From NCBI RefSeq assembly GCF_002776695.1, contig NZ_LFJC01000003.1:7366902-7430901 (forward strand): 64,000 bases of DNA. The letters run 5' to 3'. The notes beneath the pieces were generated by a model. It was not told the DNA's origin, ran no database searches, and was given only the letters and a program-made list of their open reading frames with translations. A program made the translations under genes and the position numbers. Within the stretch, counting starts at the first letter, position 1. The number at the start of each line of letters is the position of its first letter. Source of the stretch: Bradyrhizobium nitroreducens. GTDB lineage: Bacteria > Pseudomonadota > Alphaproteobacteria > Rhizobiales > Xanthobacteraceae. Below, one piece after another: positions 8,239 to 16,820 of the stretch.

Positions 8239-9471
8239 TCAGGCCCGCTTCTCCACGTTGGCGCTGCGGGCCGGCACGCCGAACTCCTTGCGGCAGACCT
8301 CCGCCAGCACGGCGACGCCCTCGCGGATCTGCTGATGCGTCGGACTTGCAAAGCACAGCCGCAGGCGCGAGCTGGAATGGCTCTTGTTGGTCGACCATTC
8401 CGGCCCCGGATTGATCGAGACGCCCGCCGCGAGCGCGGCCTGATACAGCTTCAACGTGTCGACCTGGTCGGGCAGCTTGACCCAGAGGAAGATGCCACCC
8501 TTGGGCTCCTCGAATTCGGCCGCCGTGCCGAACTGCTCGTTCAACGCCTCCATCAACGTGTCGAGCTTGGTGCGCAGCGCCTTGGTCAGCGCCGGCACAT
8601 GGCTTTCGAAATGCGGCTTGCAATAGGCGGCGAGCACCATCTGCTCCAGCGCGCCGGAGCCGGCATCGGTCTTCAGCGCCAGCATCCGCGACATCACCTC
8701 CCAGGGCGCCACGATGAAGCCGACGCGCAAGGCCGGTGCGATCGATTTCGAGAACGAGCCGATATGGATCACGCCGCCGCTCTCGCTCATGGCGTGGATC
8801 GCCGGCGGCCGCTGCCCCGACCAGACGAGGTCGGCATAGCAATCGTCCTCGAAGATCGGCACACCGTACTCGGTCGCGAGCCGCACCAGCTCGGCGCGGC
8901 GGCTCTCGGGCATGATGCTGCCGGTCGGGTTCTGCACGGTCGGGATCGTGTAGATGTATTTGGGACGGATGCCGCGGCTCTTCAGGTCGGCCAGTGTGGC
9001 GGCCAGCGCGTCCATGCGCATGCCGTCCTTGTCGAGGGGGACGCCGACCACATTGACGCCGAGCCGCGCCAGGCGGGTCAGCGAGCCCTGATAGCTGTCC
9101 TGCTCGAAGATCACGGTGTCGCCGCGCGTCAGCAGCGTCGCGTTGACGAGGTCGAGTGCCTGGAGCGAGCCCGAGACGATCAGGAGATCGTCGACGGTGC
9201 AGCTGATGCCGGCATCACGCTTGAGTTTCGTCACCAGGAATTCACGCAGGGGAAGATAGCCCTGCGGCCCATGCGCCAGCCCGTAAGTGGCGAGCGAGCG
9301 GCCCTCGCGCCGCAGCACCGCATTGGTCGCTTCGATCAGCTCGTCGAGCGGCACCTGTTCGGAATCATTGTTGCCGCCGACGAAGCTGTATTTGGCAAGG
9401 CCCGTCCAGCGCGCGGAAGGGGCCGGCAGCCCTGCTGGAAACAGGGGCGCGAAATCGAAGCTGGACGTCAT
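8239..9471 (-). CDS. PLP-dependent aminotransferase, class I/II fold
   Basis: The 410-residue enzyme is a fold-type I aminotransferase. It shows the PLP-binding lysine in SFSKSIAPALRVGF (Lys242), the NPTG motif (191-194), an FEDDCYADL aspartate that contacts the PLP nitrogen, and the SRLRLCF arginine that binds the substrate carboxylate. It has no N-terminal GntR domain, so it is not a MocR regulator. The closest type by eye is the 2-aminoadipate/multisubstrate aminotransferase group (LysN-like). It converges with the dioxygenase gene and follows the DUF3124 gene on the same strand. Confidence 0.87.
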   Translation of the reverse strand: MTSSFDFAPLFPAGLPAPSARWTGLAKYSFVGGNNDSEQVPLDELIEATNAVLRREGRSLATYGLAHGPQGYLPLREFLVTKLKRDAGISCTVDDLLIVSGSLQALDLVNATLLTRGDTVIFEQDSYQGSLTRLARLGVNVVGVPLDKDGMRMDALAATLADLKSRGIRPKYIYTIPTVQNPTGSIMPESRRAELVRLATEYGVPIFEDDCYADLVWSGQRPPAIHAMSESGGVIHIGSFSKSIAPALRVGFIVAPWEVMSRMLALKTDAGSGALEQMVLAAYCKPHFESHVPALTKALRTKLDTLMEALNEQFGTAAEFEEPKGGIFLWVKLPDQVDTLKLYQAALAAGVSINPGPEWSTNKSHSSSRLRLCFASPTHQQIREGVAVLAEVCRKEFGVPARSANVEKRA

Positions 9472-9524
9472 GGGGCGTTCCTCGTTTTGTTCTTGTTGAG
9501 CGGCCGGCGTTGCGCCGGGCCACC

Positions 9525-10052
9525 TTACTTCTTGCCGGCCGTCCGGGTCGGACGTCCCTGGCTGATGAAAGCGTAATGCGCATTGGCGACGCCGCCAACC
9601 ATCAGCGCCTCGACCACGGGCTCGGCGATCTCGCCGGTCGCGGCCCAGTCGACCAGGAAATTGGCCCCGGTCCCGCCGCGCACGTCGTCGGTCGGGATGA
9701 AGATCGAGACGGTGGCCAGCGGCTTCAGCGCCACCTGGCCTTTCAGGTAGGTCTCGACCTGCTTGCCTGCGGTGTCGAAATAGGCGATGCGTTTGATCAC
9801 CAGCGGCTGGGTCTCGGAGGCGTTGTGAACACTCAGGGTCACCGAGAAGTCGACGCGCAGCTTGCCCTGGCTCATCGCCACGCTGGAGTAAGCCGGCACG
9901 TAGAAGCCGCCGGAGACGACGAGTTCCTCCTTTGGCATTGCGGTGAGGGAATCGGCAAAGTTCTGTTCAATATTGACCTTGGATTGTGCGGCCGCGGGCA
10001 CGGCAAAGGCGAGGGGGCATAGCAGCATTGCTGCGAGCAGGCTTCTTTGCAT
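9525..10052 (-). CDS. DUF3124-family exported protein
   Basis: From the ATG at 10052 the product has 175 residues with a signal peptide (MQRSLLAAMLLCPLAFAVPAAAQ). The mature part has features I associate with DUF3124: YVPAYSSV, a beta-rich domain with SVTLSVHNAS, IAYFDTAGKQVETYL, and GGTGANFLVDW. The function of that family is unknown. Its start is 67 bp from the divergent antiporter gene, so the two may share a regulatory region. Confidence 0.72.
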   Translation of the reverse strand: MQRSLLAAMLLCPLAFAVPAAAQSKVNIEQNFADSLTAMPKEELVVSGGFYVPAYSSVAMSQGKLRVDFSVTLSVHNASETQPLVIKRIAYFDTAGKQVETYLKGQVALKPLATVSIFIPTDDVRGGTGANFLVDWAATGEIAEPVVEALMVGGVANAHYAFISQGRPTRTAGKK

Positions 10053-10119
10053 GTGACGAATTGCTCGCTTGCCGCGCCGCAACCTGTCTCTAGGGTGCGG
10101 CAAAACGGACCAATTTGGC

Positions 10120-11850
10120 ATGCACGAGCTCATTCGCGACATCACTCTCTGTATTCTGTTTGCCTGGATGCTGGGCCTGCTCGCCCATTTCTCCCGGCAA
10201 CCGCTGATCCTGGCCTATCTTATCGCCGGCTTTTGCATAGGTCCATTCGGCGCCGGCTGGGTCCATTCGCAGGAATCGATCGGCGTCATTTCCGAGCTCG
10301 GCCTGATCTTCATGCTGTTCATGATCGGCCTGGAGATCGACCTGAAGAAGATCGTGCGGGCGGGGAAGGTGATCCTGTTCGCGGCGGGCGGCCAGCTGCT
10401 CGGCGGCTGCCTGCTCGGGGTGCTGTTCTTCGTCGGCATCGGCCTGTCGCTCGGCGGCGGACACTTCGATGCGGTCTATCTCTGCGTCGCCTGCGCGCTG
10501 TCCAGCACCGTCATCATCGTCAAGGTGCTCTACGAGAAGCGCGAGCTCGACACGCTGCCGGGCCGCATCACGCTCGGCGTGCTGGTGTTGCAGGACATCT
10601 TCGCCATCCTGTTCCTGGCGGTGCAGCCGAGCCTTGCCAATCTGCAGGCCAGCGTCATTCTGCTCTCGATCGGCCGGGTCGCGGTGCTGGTCGCCGCCGC
10701 TCTGCTGGTCAGCCGCTATGTGCTGCCGCGCCTGTTTCACCAGATCGCGCGCCGCCCCGAGCTGATCCTGCTCGGCGCGCTGGCCTGGTGCTTCCTCGTC
10801 GCCGAGACCGCCGAGCGGCTGTCGCTGTCGCGCGAAATGGGCGCGTTGATCGCCGGCGTCTCGCTCTCGACCTTTCCCTACGCGCTCGACGTCACCGCCA
10901 AGGTCACCACGCTGCGCGACTTCTTCATCACCCTGTTCTTCGTCGCGCTCGGCATGACCATTCCCGTCCCTGGCCTCTCCGTGATCGGGCTGGCGCTGAT
11001 GATCGCGGCGTTCACGGTGGTCAGCCGTCTCGTCACCACCTTCACGCCGCTCTATCTGATGAAGCAGGGCCTGCGCGCCAGCCTGTTGCCGGCGCTGAAC
11101 CTCGCGCAGATCTCGGAGTTCTCGCTGGTGGTGATCCAGACCGGCGTCAACGATCACCATATCGCAGCCCAGAGCGCGAACGCCGCCTCCTTCGCCTTCG
11201 TGGTGCTGGCCGTGCTCTCGACCTTCGCGATGAGTCGCAGCGACGAGATCACCCGCTGGGCGATCGGCCCCCTGAAGCGGATCGGCCTGCGCGACCTCGA
11301 CCACGGCAGTGGCCACGGCGAGGAGGGGCACGAGGGCGGCCATGGCGAGGCCCGCCGCATCGTCATCCTCGGCTTCTTCCGTGCGGCGAGCGCGCTGCTG
11401 GCCGAGATCGAGCGGCAGGCGCCGGTGCTGCTCGAGCAGATCACCGTGATCGATTTCAACCCCAATGTGTACCAGACGTTGCTGTCGCGCGGCCTGCACG
11501 TGATCTATGGCGACATCAGCAGCGCCGATACGCTGCTCCATGCCGGCGTCGGCAAGTCCGAGATGATCATCCTCAGCGTGCCGGATGCGTTATTGAAGGG
11601 CGCCAGCAACGAGAAGCTGGTCCGCCACGTCCGCACCCTGAATCCGACCGCCATGATCGTGGCCACGGCCGACCTGCTGTCGGACGTGGACGAGCTCTAT
11701 GCGGCCGGCGCCAGCTACGTCACCGTGACCAGGCTCAGCGACGCTCATGAGCTGTTTACCGTGATCGAGGCCGCGCAGGCCGGCCTGCTCGCCGACAAGC
11801 GCGCCGAGCTCGATCAGCGGCTCGGCGAGCGTCGCGAAGTGTTGCCCTGA
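10120..11850 (+). CDS. CPA2-family cation:proton antiporter with C-terminal nucleotide-binding-like domain
   Basis: The 577-residue membrane protein has about 12 hydrophobic segments of a Na+/K+:H+ exchanger fold (residues 1-385). A His/Gly/Glu-rich linker (HGSGHGEEGHEGGHGEAR) follows, then a TrkA-N-like Rossmann domain (about 425-545; RRIVILGFFRAAS, YGDISSADTL). The nucleotide-binding glycine motif is degenerate (GFFRAA instead of GxGxxG), so NAD binding is doubtful. Such transporters exchange K+ or Na+ for H+ across the inner membrane. The start at 10120 puts the first membrane helix at the N-terminus; there is no strong Shine-Dalgarno. Confidence 0.87.
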   Translation: MHELIRDITLCILFAWMLGLLAHFSRQPLILAYLIAGFCIGPFGAGWVHSQESIGVISELGLIFMLFMIGLEIDLKKIVRAGKVILFAAGGQLLGGCLLGVLFFVGIGLSLGGGHFDAVYLCVACALSSTVIIVKVLYEKRELDTLPGRITLGVLVLQDIFAILFLAVQPSLANLQASVILLSIGRVAVLVAAALLVSRYVLPRLFHQIARRPELILLGALAWCFLVAETAERLSLSREMGALIAGVSLSTFPYALDVTAKVTTLRDFFITLFFVALGMTIPVPGLSVIGLALMIAAFTVVSRLVTTFTPLYLMKQGLRASLLPALNLAQISEFSLVVIQTGVNDHHIAAQSANAASFAFVVLAVLSTFAMSRSDEITRWAIGPLKRIGLRDLDHGSGHGEEGHEGGHGEARRIVILGFFRAASALLAEIERQAPVLLEQITVIDFNPNVYQTLLSRGLHVIYGDISSADTLLHAGVGKSEMIILSVPDALLKGASNEKLVRHVRTLNPTAMIVATADLLSDVDELYAAGASYVTVTRLSDAHELFTVIEAAQAGLLADKRAELDQRLGERREVLP

Positions 11851-12022
11851 GGGTGGTCGGCCTTCCCGCCCGGCTGTCTGCACCTATATCCCTGGTATCT
11901 TCGGTGCAAGCCTGTCTACCTTGGCAGGCCTGCCGGTTGGCATATGCGGTTGCGTCCAGGACACTAGCGCCCCGGCCCAAGTCCGGCTAAGCCTCCCGCC
12001 CATAACCGTTAGAGATTGGGAC

Positions 12023-13099
12023 ATGCCCGATAGCGTTCAGGAAGTCTTGCAGGCCTTTGCCCGGGGTGAGCTCGTGGTCGTCACCGACGACGAGGATCGC
12101 GAGGGCGAGGGCGATCTGATCGTCGCCGCCTCGCTCTGCACCGCCGAGAAGATGGCGTTCATCATCCGTCACACCTCCGGCATCGTCTGCGCGCCCGTGA
12201 CCACCGAGGACGCGCGCCGCCTGCGGCTCGATCCGATGGTGGCCCACAACGATTCCGCGCACACCACCGCCTTCACGGTGTCGATCGACTACAAGCCCGA
12301 TGGCGGCACCGGCATCTCGGCCGAGGAGCGCGCCTCGTGCTGCCGCGCGCTGGCCAATCCGAATGTCGGCGCCAACGATTTTGCCCGGCCCGGGCACATC
12401 TTCCCGCTGATCGCCAAGGACGGCGGCGTGCTCTTGCGCTCCGGCCATACCGAGGCCGCCGTCGACCTCTGCAAGCTCTCCGGCCTGCCGCCGGTCGGCG
12501 TCATCAGCGAGCTGATGAACGACGACGGCAGCGTGATGAAGGGCGAGCAGGTCGCGCAGTTCGCGGCCAGGCACAAGCTGAAGCACGTCACCATCGCGGA
12601 CATGATCGCCTACCGCCAGGCGCGCGAGAAGCTGATCGAGCGGGTCTCGACCTTCGTCACCGAAAGCCCGATCGGACCCTTGCAGGGCTATGCCTACCGC
12701 TCGCCGTTCGATTCCATCGCCCACGTCGCGTTCGTCTATAACGGCGTCGGCGACGGCAAGAACGTGCTGACGCGCTTCCACAAGCCGAACATCGTCAAGG
12801 ACATCTTCACCGGCCACAAGCGCATGGCGGCCGTGCTGGAGCATTTCAAGAAGTCGGGCCGGGGCGTGCTGGTCTATTTGCGCGACGGCGCGGCCGGCGT
12901 TCCGGTCGCGGCGCTGCCGGACGAGACGCAGACCGAGGCCGACCGCAACCGCCAGTGGCGCGAGGTCGGCGTCGGCGCGCAGATCCTGCGCGATCTCGGC
13001 GTCACCTCGATCCGGCATCTCACCTCCTCGGTGCACGACTACAAGGGCCTGTCGGGCTTCGGCATCGAGATCGTCGCCAACGAGCAGCTCGAGAGTTAG
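12023..13099 (+). CDS. ribB: RibBX-type 3,4-dihydroxy-2-butanone 4-phosphate synthase
   Basis: The 358-residue protein has a complete N-terminal DHBP synthase domain: DDEDREGEGDL (residues 22-32) with acidic metal ligands, RHTSGIVCAP, and FARPGHIFPL followed by RSGHTEAAVDL. This makes the four-carbon unit of riboflavin from ribulose 5-phosphate. The C-terminal half aligns with GTP cyclohydrolase II but lacks its zinc Cys motif; the equivalent stretch reads FTGHKRMAAVLEHF. Such RibBX hybrids with an inactive RibA-like half are known from proteobacteria, so a separate GTP cyclohydrolase II is needed. The ATG at 12023 begins the conserved domain. No FMN riboswitch was seen upstream. Confidence 0.88.
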   Translation: MPDSVQEVLQAFARGELVVVTDDEDREGEGDLIVAASLCTAEKMAFIIRHTSGIVCAPVTTEDARRLRLDPMVAHNDSAHTTAFTVSIDYKPDGGTGISAEERASCCRALANPNVGANDFARPGHIFPLIAKDGGVLLRSGHTEAAVDLCKLSGLPPVGVISELMNDDGSVMKGEQVAQFAARHKLKHVTIADMIAYRQAREKLIERVSTFVTESPIGPLQGYAYRSPFDSIAHVAFVYNGVGDGKNVLTRFHKPNIVKDIFTGHKRMAAVLEHFKKSGRGVLVYLRDGAAGVPVAALPDETQTEADRNRQWREVGVGAQILRDLGVTSIRHLTSSVHDYKGLSGFGIEIVANEQLES

Positions 13100-13237
13100 C
13101 GCTGTCATTCGGGGAGGCGCCATGCGTGGCCCCCGGGATTCACGCAGATCCATCGATCTGCATCGCAATTGCACTTGTTGCCGCGGCGCTTTAGTTTGTC
13201 GGGCAATTTCTGACGGAACCAGACGAAAGGACGTTTC

Positions 13238-14452
13238 ATGAGCGTGCGCCCTCAGGCCAAGGACAAGCCGGCTGCGGCTTCTTTCCAGTGGGACGATCCG
13301 TTCCTGCTCGACGAGCAGCTGACCGAAGACGAGCGCATGGTGCGCGACACCGCCCGTGCCTACGCCCAGGACAAGCTGCTGCCGCGCGTCACCAAGGCTT
13401 ATCTCGAAGAGAAGACCGACCGCGAGATCTTCAACGAGATGGGTGAGCTCGGCCTGATCGGCATCACGCTGCCCGAGGAATATGGCTGCGCCAATGCGAG
13501 CTACGTCGCCTATGGCCTCGTCGCGCGCGAGATCGAGCGGGTCGATTCCGGCTATCGCTCGATGAACTCGGTGCAGTCCTCGCTGGTGATGTATCCGATC
13601 TACGCCTATGGCGACGAGAACCAGCGCAAGAAGTATCTGCCCAAGCTCGCCAGCGGCGAGTGGGTCGGCTGCTTCGGCCTGACCGAGCCCGACGCCGGCT
13701 CCGATCCGGCCGGCATGAAGACCCGCGCCGAGAAGGTGTCGGACGGCTATCGCCTCACCGGCAGCAAGATGTGGATCTCGAACGCGCCGATCGCCGACGT
13801 GTTCGTGGTCTGGGCCAAGTCGGCCGCCCACGACAACCAGATCCGCGGCTTCGTGCTGGAGAAGGGCATGAAGGGCCTGTCTGCCCCGAAGATCGGCGGC
13901 AAGCTGTCGCTTCGCGCCTCCATCACCGGCGAGGTCGTGATGGACGGCGTCGTCGTCCCCGAGGACGCGCTGCTGCCCAACGTCTCCGGCCTGAAGGGCC
14001 CGTTCGGCTGCCTCAACCGCGCCCGCTACGGCATCTCCTGGGGCGCGATGGGCGCCGCCGAGGACTGCATGCACCGCGCCCGCCAGTACACGCTCGACCG
14101 CAAGCAGTTCGGCAAGCCGCTGGCCGCCACCCAGCTGGTGCAGAAGAAGCTCGCCGACATGGAGACCGAGATCGCGCTCGGCCTGCAGGGCTCGCTGCGC
14201 GTCGGCCGCCTGATGGACGAAGGCAAGTTCGCGCCCGAGATGATCTCGATCATGAAGCGCAACAATTGCGGCAAGGCCCTGGACATCGCCCGCGTCGCCC
14301 GCGACATGCACGGCGGCAACGGCATCTCGGCCGAGTACCACGTGATGCGCCACGTCCATAACCTCGAGACCGTCAACACCTACGAGGGCACCCACGACGT
14401 CCACGCCCTGATCCTCGGCCGCGCCATCACGGGGATCCAGGCGTTTTTCTGA
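13238..14452 (+). CDS. gcdH: Glutaryl-CoA dehydrogenase
   Basis: The 404-residue flavoprotein has the acyl-CoA dehydrogenase fold with FGLTEPDAGSDP and KMWISNAPIAD for FAD and substrate binding, and a C-terminal catalytic glutamate in NTYEGTHDVH. Several segments (YRSMNSVQSSLVMYPIYAYG, RARYGISWGAMGAAEDC) are typical of GcdH, which oxidatively decarboxylates glutaryl-CoA to crotonyl-CoA in lysine, tryptophan and aromatic degradation. The start is an ATG preceded by AAAGGA. It appears to be transcribed alone. Confidence 0.9.
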   Translation: MSVRPQAKDKPAAASFQWDDPFLLDEQLTEDERMVRDTARAYAQDKLLPRVTKAYLEEKTDREIFNEMGELGLIGITLPEEYGCANASYVAYGLVAREIERVDSGYRSMNSVQSSLVMYPIYAYGDENQRKKYLPKLASGEWVGCFGLTEPDAGSDPAGMKTRAEKVSDGYRLTGSKMWISNAPIADVFVVWAKSAAHDNQIRGFVLEKGMKGLSAPKIGGKLSLRASITGEVVMDGVVVPEDALLPNVSGLKGPFGCLNRARYGISWGAMGAAEDCMHRARQYTLDRKQFGKPLAATQLVQKKLADMETEIALGLQGSLRVGRLMDEGKFAPEMISIMKRNNCGKALDIARVARDMHGGNGISAEYHVMRHVHNLETVNTYEGTHDVHALILGRAITGIQAFF

Positions 14453-14547
14453 GCGGCTACGCGTTGGACGTCTGAGGCACGAGAACTCTCCAACTGCGTG
14501 ATGGAAGGGCAAAAGCGCGAAGCGCGTCTTCGCGCTGGATGTCCGGC

Positions 14548-14606
14548 CATCCACGTCTCAAGCCACGCGAAGAACGTGGATGCCCGGCACAAGGCCGGGC
14601 ATGACG
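14548..14606. repeat. Interspersed palindromic repeat arm
   Basis: ATCCACGTCTC and AACGTGGATGCCCGGC face each other, followed by the complementary end of the same element class as 4858-4942 (CAAGGCCGGGCATGAC). It ends 25 bp before the MBL hydrolase start, so it lies in the 5' leader of that gene. Confidence 0.55.
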
Positions 14607-14630
14607 AAGTCAGCAAGGAACGAGCAAGCC

Positions 14631-15551
14631 ATGTCCGACAACGACGACGTCCCGTTCAACCGCAATTTCCCGCTGAAGGCCGGCATCGTCGAGGAAGTCC
14701 GGCCCGGCGTGCGCCGCGTGCTCTGCAACAATCCGAGCCCGTTCACCTTCACCGGCACCGTCAGCTATATCGTCGGCACCGGCAATGTCGCGATCATCGA
14801 TCCCGGTCCGGATGACGAGGCTCATGCGGCTGCGCTGCTCGATGCCGTGCGCGGCGAGACGGTGAGCCATATCTTCGTCACCCACACCCACCGCGACCAT
14901 TCGCCGAACACCGCGCGGATCAAGCAGGCGACGGGCGCGCCGGTCTATGCCGAAGGCCCGCACCGGGCCTCGCGTCCGCGCTTCGAGAGCGAAAAGCACA
15001 ATCCGGAATCCGGCTCCGATCGCGACTTTGCGCCAGACGTCAACCTCGCCCATGGCGACGTCGTCGAAGGCGACGGCTGGCGGCTCGAGGCCGTGGCGAC
15101 GCCGGGGCACACCGCCAATCATCTCGCCTTTGCCTGGCCGGAGCGGAAGTTCAACTTCGTCGGCGACCACGTGATGGGCTGGTCCACCTCGATCGTGGCG
15201 CCGCCCGACGGCTCGATGATCGACTACATGGACTCGCTCGACCGGCTCGCCGCCCGCGAGGAAGATCTCTATTTCTCCGGCCACGGCCCCGAGATCCCCG
15301 AGGGCCAGCGTTTCGTGCGCTTCCTGATCCGTCACCGCAAGGCGCGCGAGGCCTCGATCCTGCACCGCCTCGCCAAGGGCGAGACCGACATCCCGACCAT
15401 GGTCCGCGCGATCTATATCGGCATCGATCCGAGGCTGACGACGGCCGCCGGCTATTCCGTGCTGGCGCATCTGGAAGACCTGGTCGCCCGCGGCGTGGTG
15501 GCGACCGAGGGCGATCCCGTGATCGGCGGGACGTATCGGATGGCGGGTTAA
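14631..15551 (+). CDS. MBL-fold metallohydrolase (LACTB2-like)
   Basis: The 306-residue protein has the metallo-beta-lactamase metal motif THTHRDHS, a downstream metal His in TPGHTANH, the bridging Asp in FVGDHVMGW and a final His in FSGHGPEI. The C-terminal 60 residues form a winged-helix-like tail (HRKAREASILHRL, YSVLAHLEDLVARG) as in LACTB2-type hydrolases. The natural substrate is unknown; relatives act on thioesters or nucleic acids. The ATG at 14631 follows CAAGGAACGAG. Confidence 0.85.
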   Translation: MSDNDDVPFNRNFPLKAGIVEEVRPGVRRVLCNNPSPFTFTGTVSYIVGTGNVAIIDPGPDDEAHAAALLDAVRGETVSHIFVTHTHRDHSPNTARIKQATGAPVYAEGPHRASRPRFESEKHNPESGSDRDFAPDVNLAHGDVVEGDGWRLEAVATPGHTANHLAFAWPERKFNFVGDHVMGWSTSIVAPPDGSMIDYMDSLDRLAAREEDLYFSGHGPEIPEGQRFVRFLIRHRKAREASILHRLAKGETDIPTMVRAIYIGIDPRLTTAAGYSVLAHLEDLVARGVVATEGDPVIGGTYRMAG

Positions 15552-15559
15552 TTGCAGGC

Positions 15560-15685
15560 CGTCATTCCGGGGCGCGCGTAGCGCGAACTATGGTGCGCAA
15601 TTGCGCACCTGAGAATCCATTCATCCGCAAGCGCTGTGGCACGATGGATCCCGGGTTCGCGCTACCGCGCGCCCCGGGATGACGC
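15560..15685. repeat. Long inverted repeat between convergent genes
   Basis: CGTCATTCCGGGGCGCGCGTAGCGCGAAC and an arm reading TTCGCGCTACCGCGCGCCCCGGGATGACG face each other about 60 bp apart. The element sits between the convergent MBL and DUF1499-like genes and could fold into a long stem that terminates transcription from either side. Confidence 0.65.
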
Positions 15686-15694
15686 TCTATCGCG

Positions 15695-16549
15695 TCACTT
15701 CTTCACCGTCTTGGCCGGCGCTTTCGGCGGCGCCACCGGGGTCTTCTTCACCGGCTTCAGCGCATCGGCATCGGCGGCGGTGTTGAGATCGTCGATGAAT
15801 TTCTTGACGCGTGCGGCGTTGCTGCCGAGATCGCGGTCGAAATTGCGCGAGGCCGAGCGGATATCGACGCGGGAATCATCGCCGTCCGCCACGAACCTCA
15901 TCGAAATGTCCTCGCGAAACCCCATGATCGGCGTGCGCGCCACCGCCTCGATGCGGCCGATGCGGCGCGGCGGCTGCGGTGCGCGCTCGTCGATGACGAT
16001 CCATTTGCGCTTGTTGACGAGCTGCAGCGCGATCGCATAGGCGCGGTCGACGGAGATCTCGAGCTCGACGGGCTCGACGTCGGGGTAGAAGTGGCGCTGC
16101 TGCTCCGCCGAATAGAGGCCGGCATAGACCGCGGGGTTGGCGCCCTCGCCGGTGCGCAGTCGCGCCAGCGCCTCGAAACGCGGCGGATCGATCGGATCGG
16201 TGGTGATGTCGTAGATCGCCGGCAGCTTGCGATATTGCAGGGCCAGATAGGCGGGATAGGCGAGGATCGCGCCGTCGATCAGGAAGGCGAGCAGGATGCG
16301 CGCCATGCCGCGCGAGCCGTTCTGCCAGATCGCGGCAAAGCCGGCGAGCCCGACCAGGATCGAGAGCCCTGATATCGCAAGGCCGCCGAAGAAGGTCGCA
16401 AGCCCCGGCTTCGGCTCCAGGAAATCGAAGCGGACGATGATGATCGACACCACCACCGCCACCACCGCGAACACGGCCAGATTGCGCGCCCAGCTCGCGA
16501 GGCTGGACACGGGCTCCGACTGATAGGGAGCGGAAAACCTGCGGGCCAT
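15695..16549 (-). CDS. DUF1499-family membrane protein
   Basis: The 284-residue protein has three N-terminal membrane segments (AVFAVVAVVVSIIIV, TFFGGLAISGLSILVGLAGF, ILLAFLIDGAILAYPAYLA). A soluble domain follows with TDPIDPPRFEALARLR and an IVIDERAP...ARTPIMGFREDISMRF...VDIRSASR core typical of DUF1499. The C-terminus is Lys/Pro/Ala-rich. The family's function is unknown. The ATG at 16549 follows the region where membrane-like sequence begins; an upstream in-frame extension to 16639 looks non-coding. Confidence 0.75.
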   Translation of the reverse strand: MARRFSAPYQSEPVSSLASWARNLAVFAVVAVVVSIIIVRFDFLEPKPGLATFFGGLAISGLSILVGLAGFAAIWQNGSRGMARILLAFLIDGAILAYPAYLALQYRKLPAIYDITTDPIDPPRFEALARLRTGEGANPAVYAGLYSAEQQRHFYPDVEPVELEISVDRAYAIALQLVNKRKWIVIDERAPQPPRRIGRIEAVARTPIMGFREDISMRFVADGDDSRVDIRSASRNFDRDLGSNAARVKKFIDDLNTAADADALKPVKKTPVAPPKAPAKTVKK

Positions 16550-16647
16550 CGGGTGAGCTCTGCCGGGGCTTCTGGAGAGGTGCCGGCCGACGCGGCGCGA
16601 CGATGAGCCGTTGAGACCACGGCCCGGGGGCAAATTCAAGAGTCGTT

Positions 16648-16810
16648 CACCCTCCCCTGGAGGGGGAGGGTCGATCGCGCGAAGCGCGAGCGGGGTGGGG
16701 TGACAGTCTCTCCACCGAGGCGGTGCCCGTGCGGAGAGATCACCCCACCCCGTCTCGCAAATCTCGCTTTGCTCGATCGCGAGCCGACCCTCCCCCTTCA
16801 GGGGAGGGTG
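16648..16810. repeat. Long inverted repeat, interspersed palindrome class
   Basis: The block opens with CCCTCCCCTGGAGGGGGAGGGTCGATCGCG and closes with its near-complement ending CCCTCCCCTTCAGGGGAGGG-type sequence. GCGGGGTGGGGTGA and TCACCCCACCCCG arms lie inside. It fills the gap between the acyl-CoA ligase stop and the DUF1499-like gene and may form an extended hairpin. Confidence 0.7.
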
Positions 16811-16820
16811 GTACCAACGC

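Noticed and set aside
11851..12022. Possible FMN riboswitch before ribBX
   Set aside because: I looked for the conserved RFN blocks (AGGGCGGGG..., GAAATTCCGA-like) and found none in this 170-bp leader.
11987..14554. Open minus-strand frame of 855 codons opposite ribBX and gcdH
   Set aside because: It is antisense to two well-supported enzymes, has no start signals and no recognisable domain.
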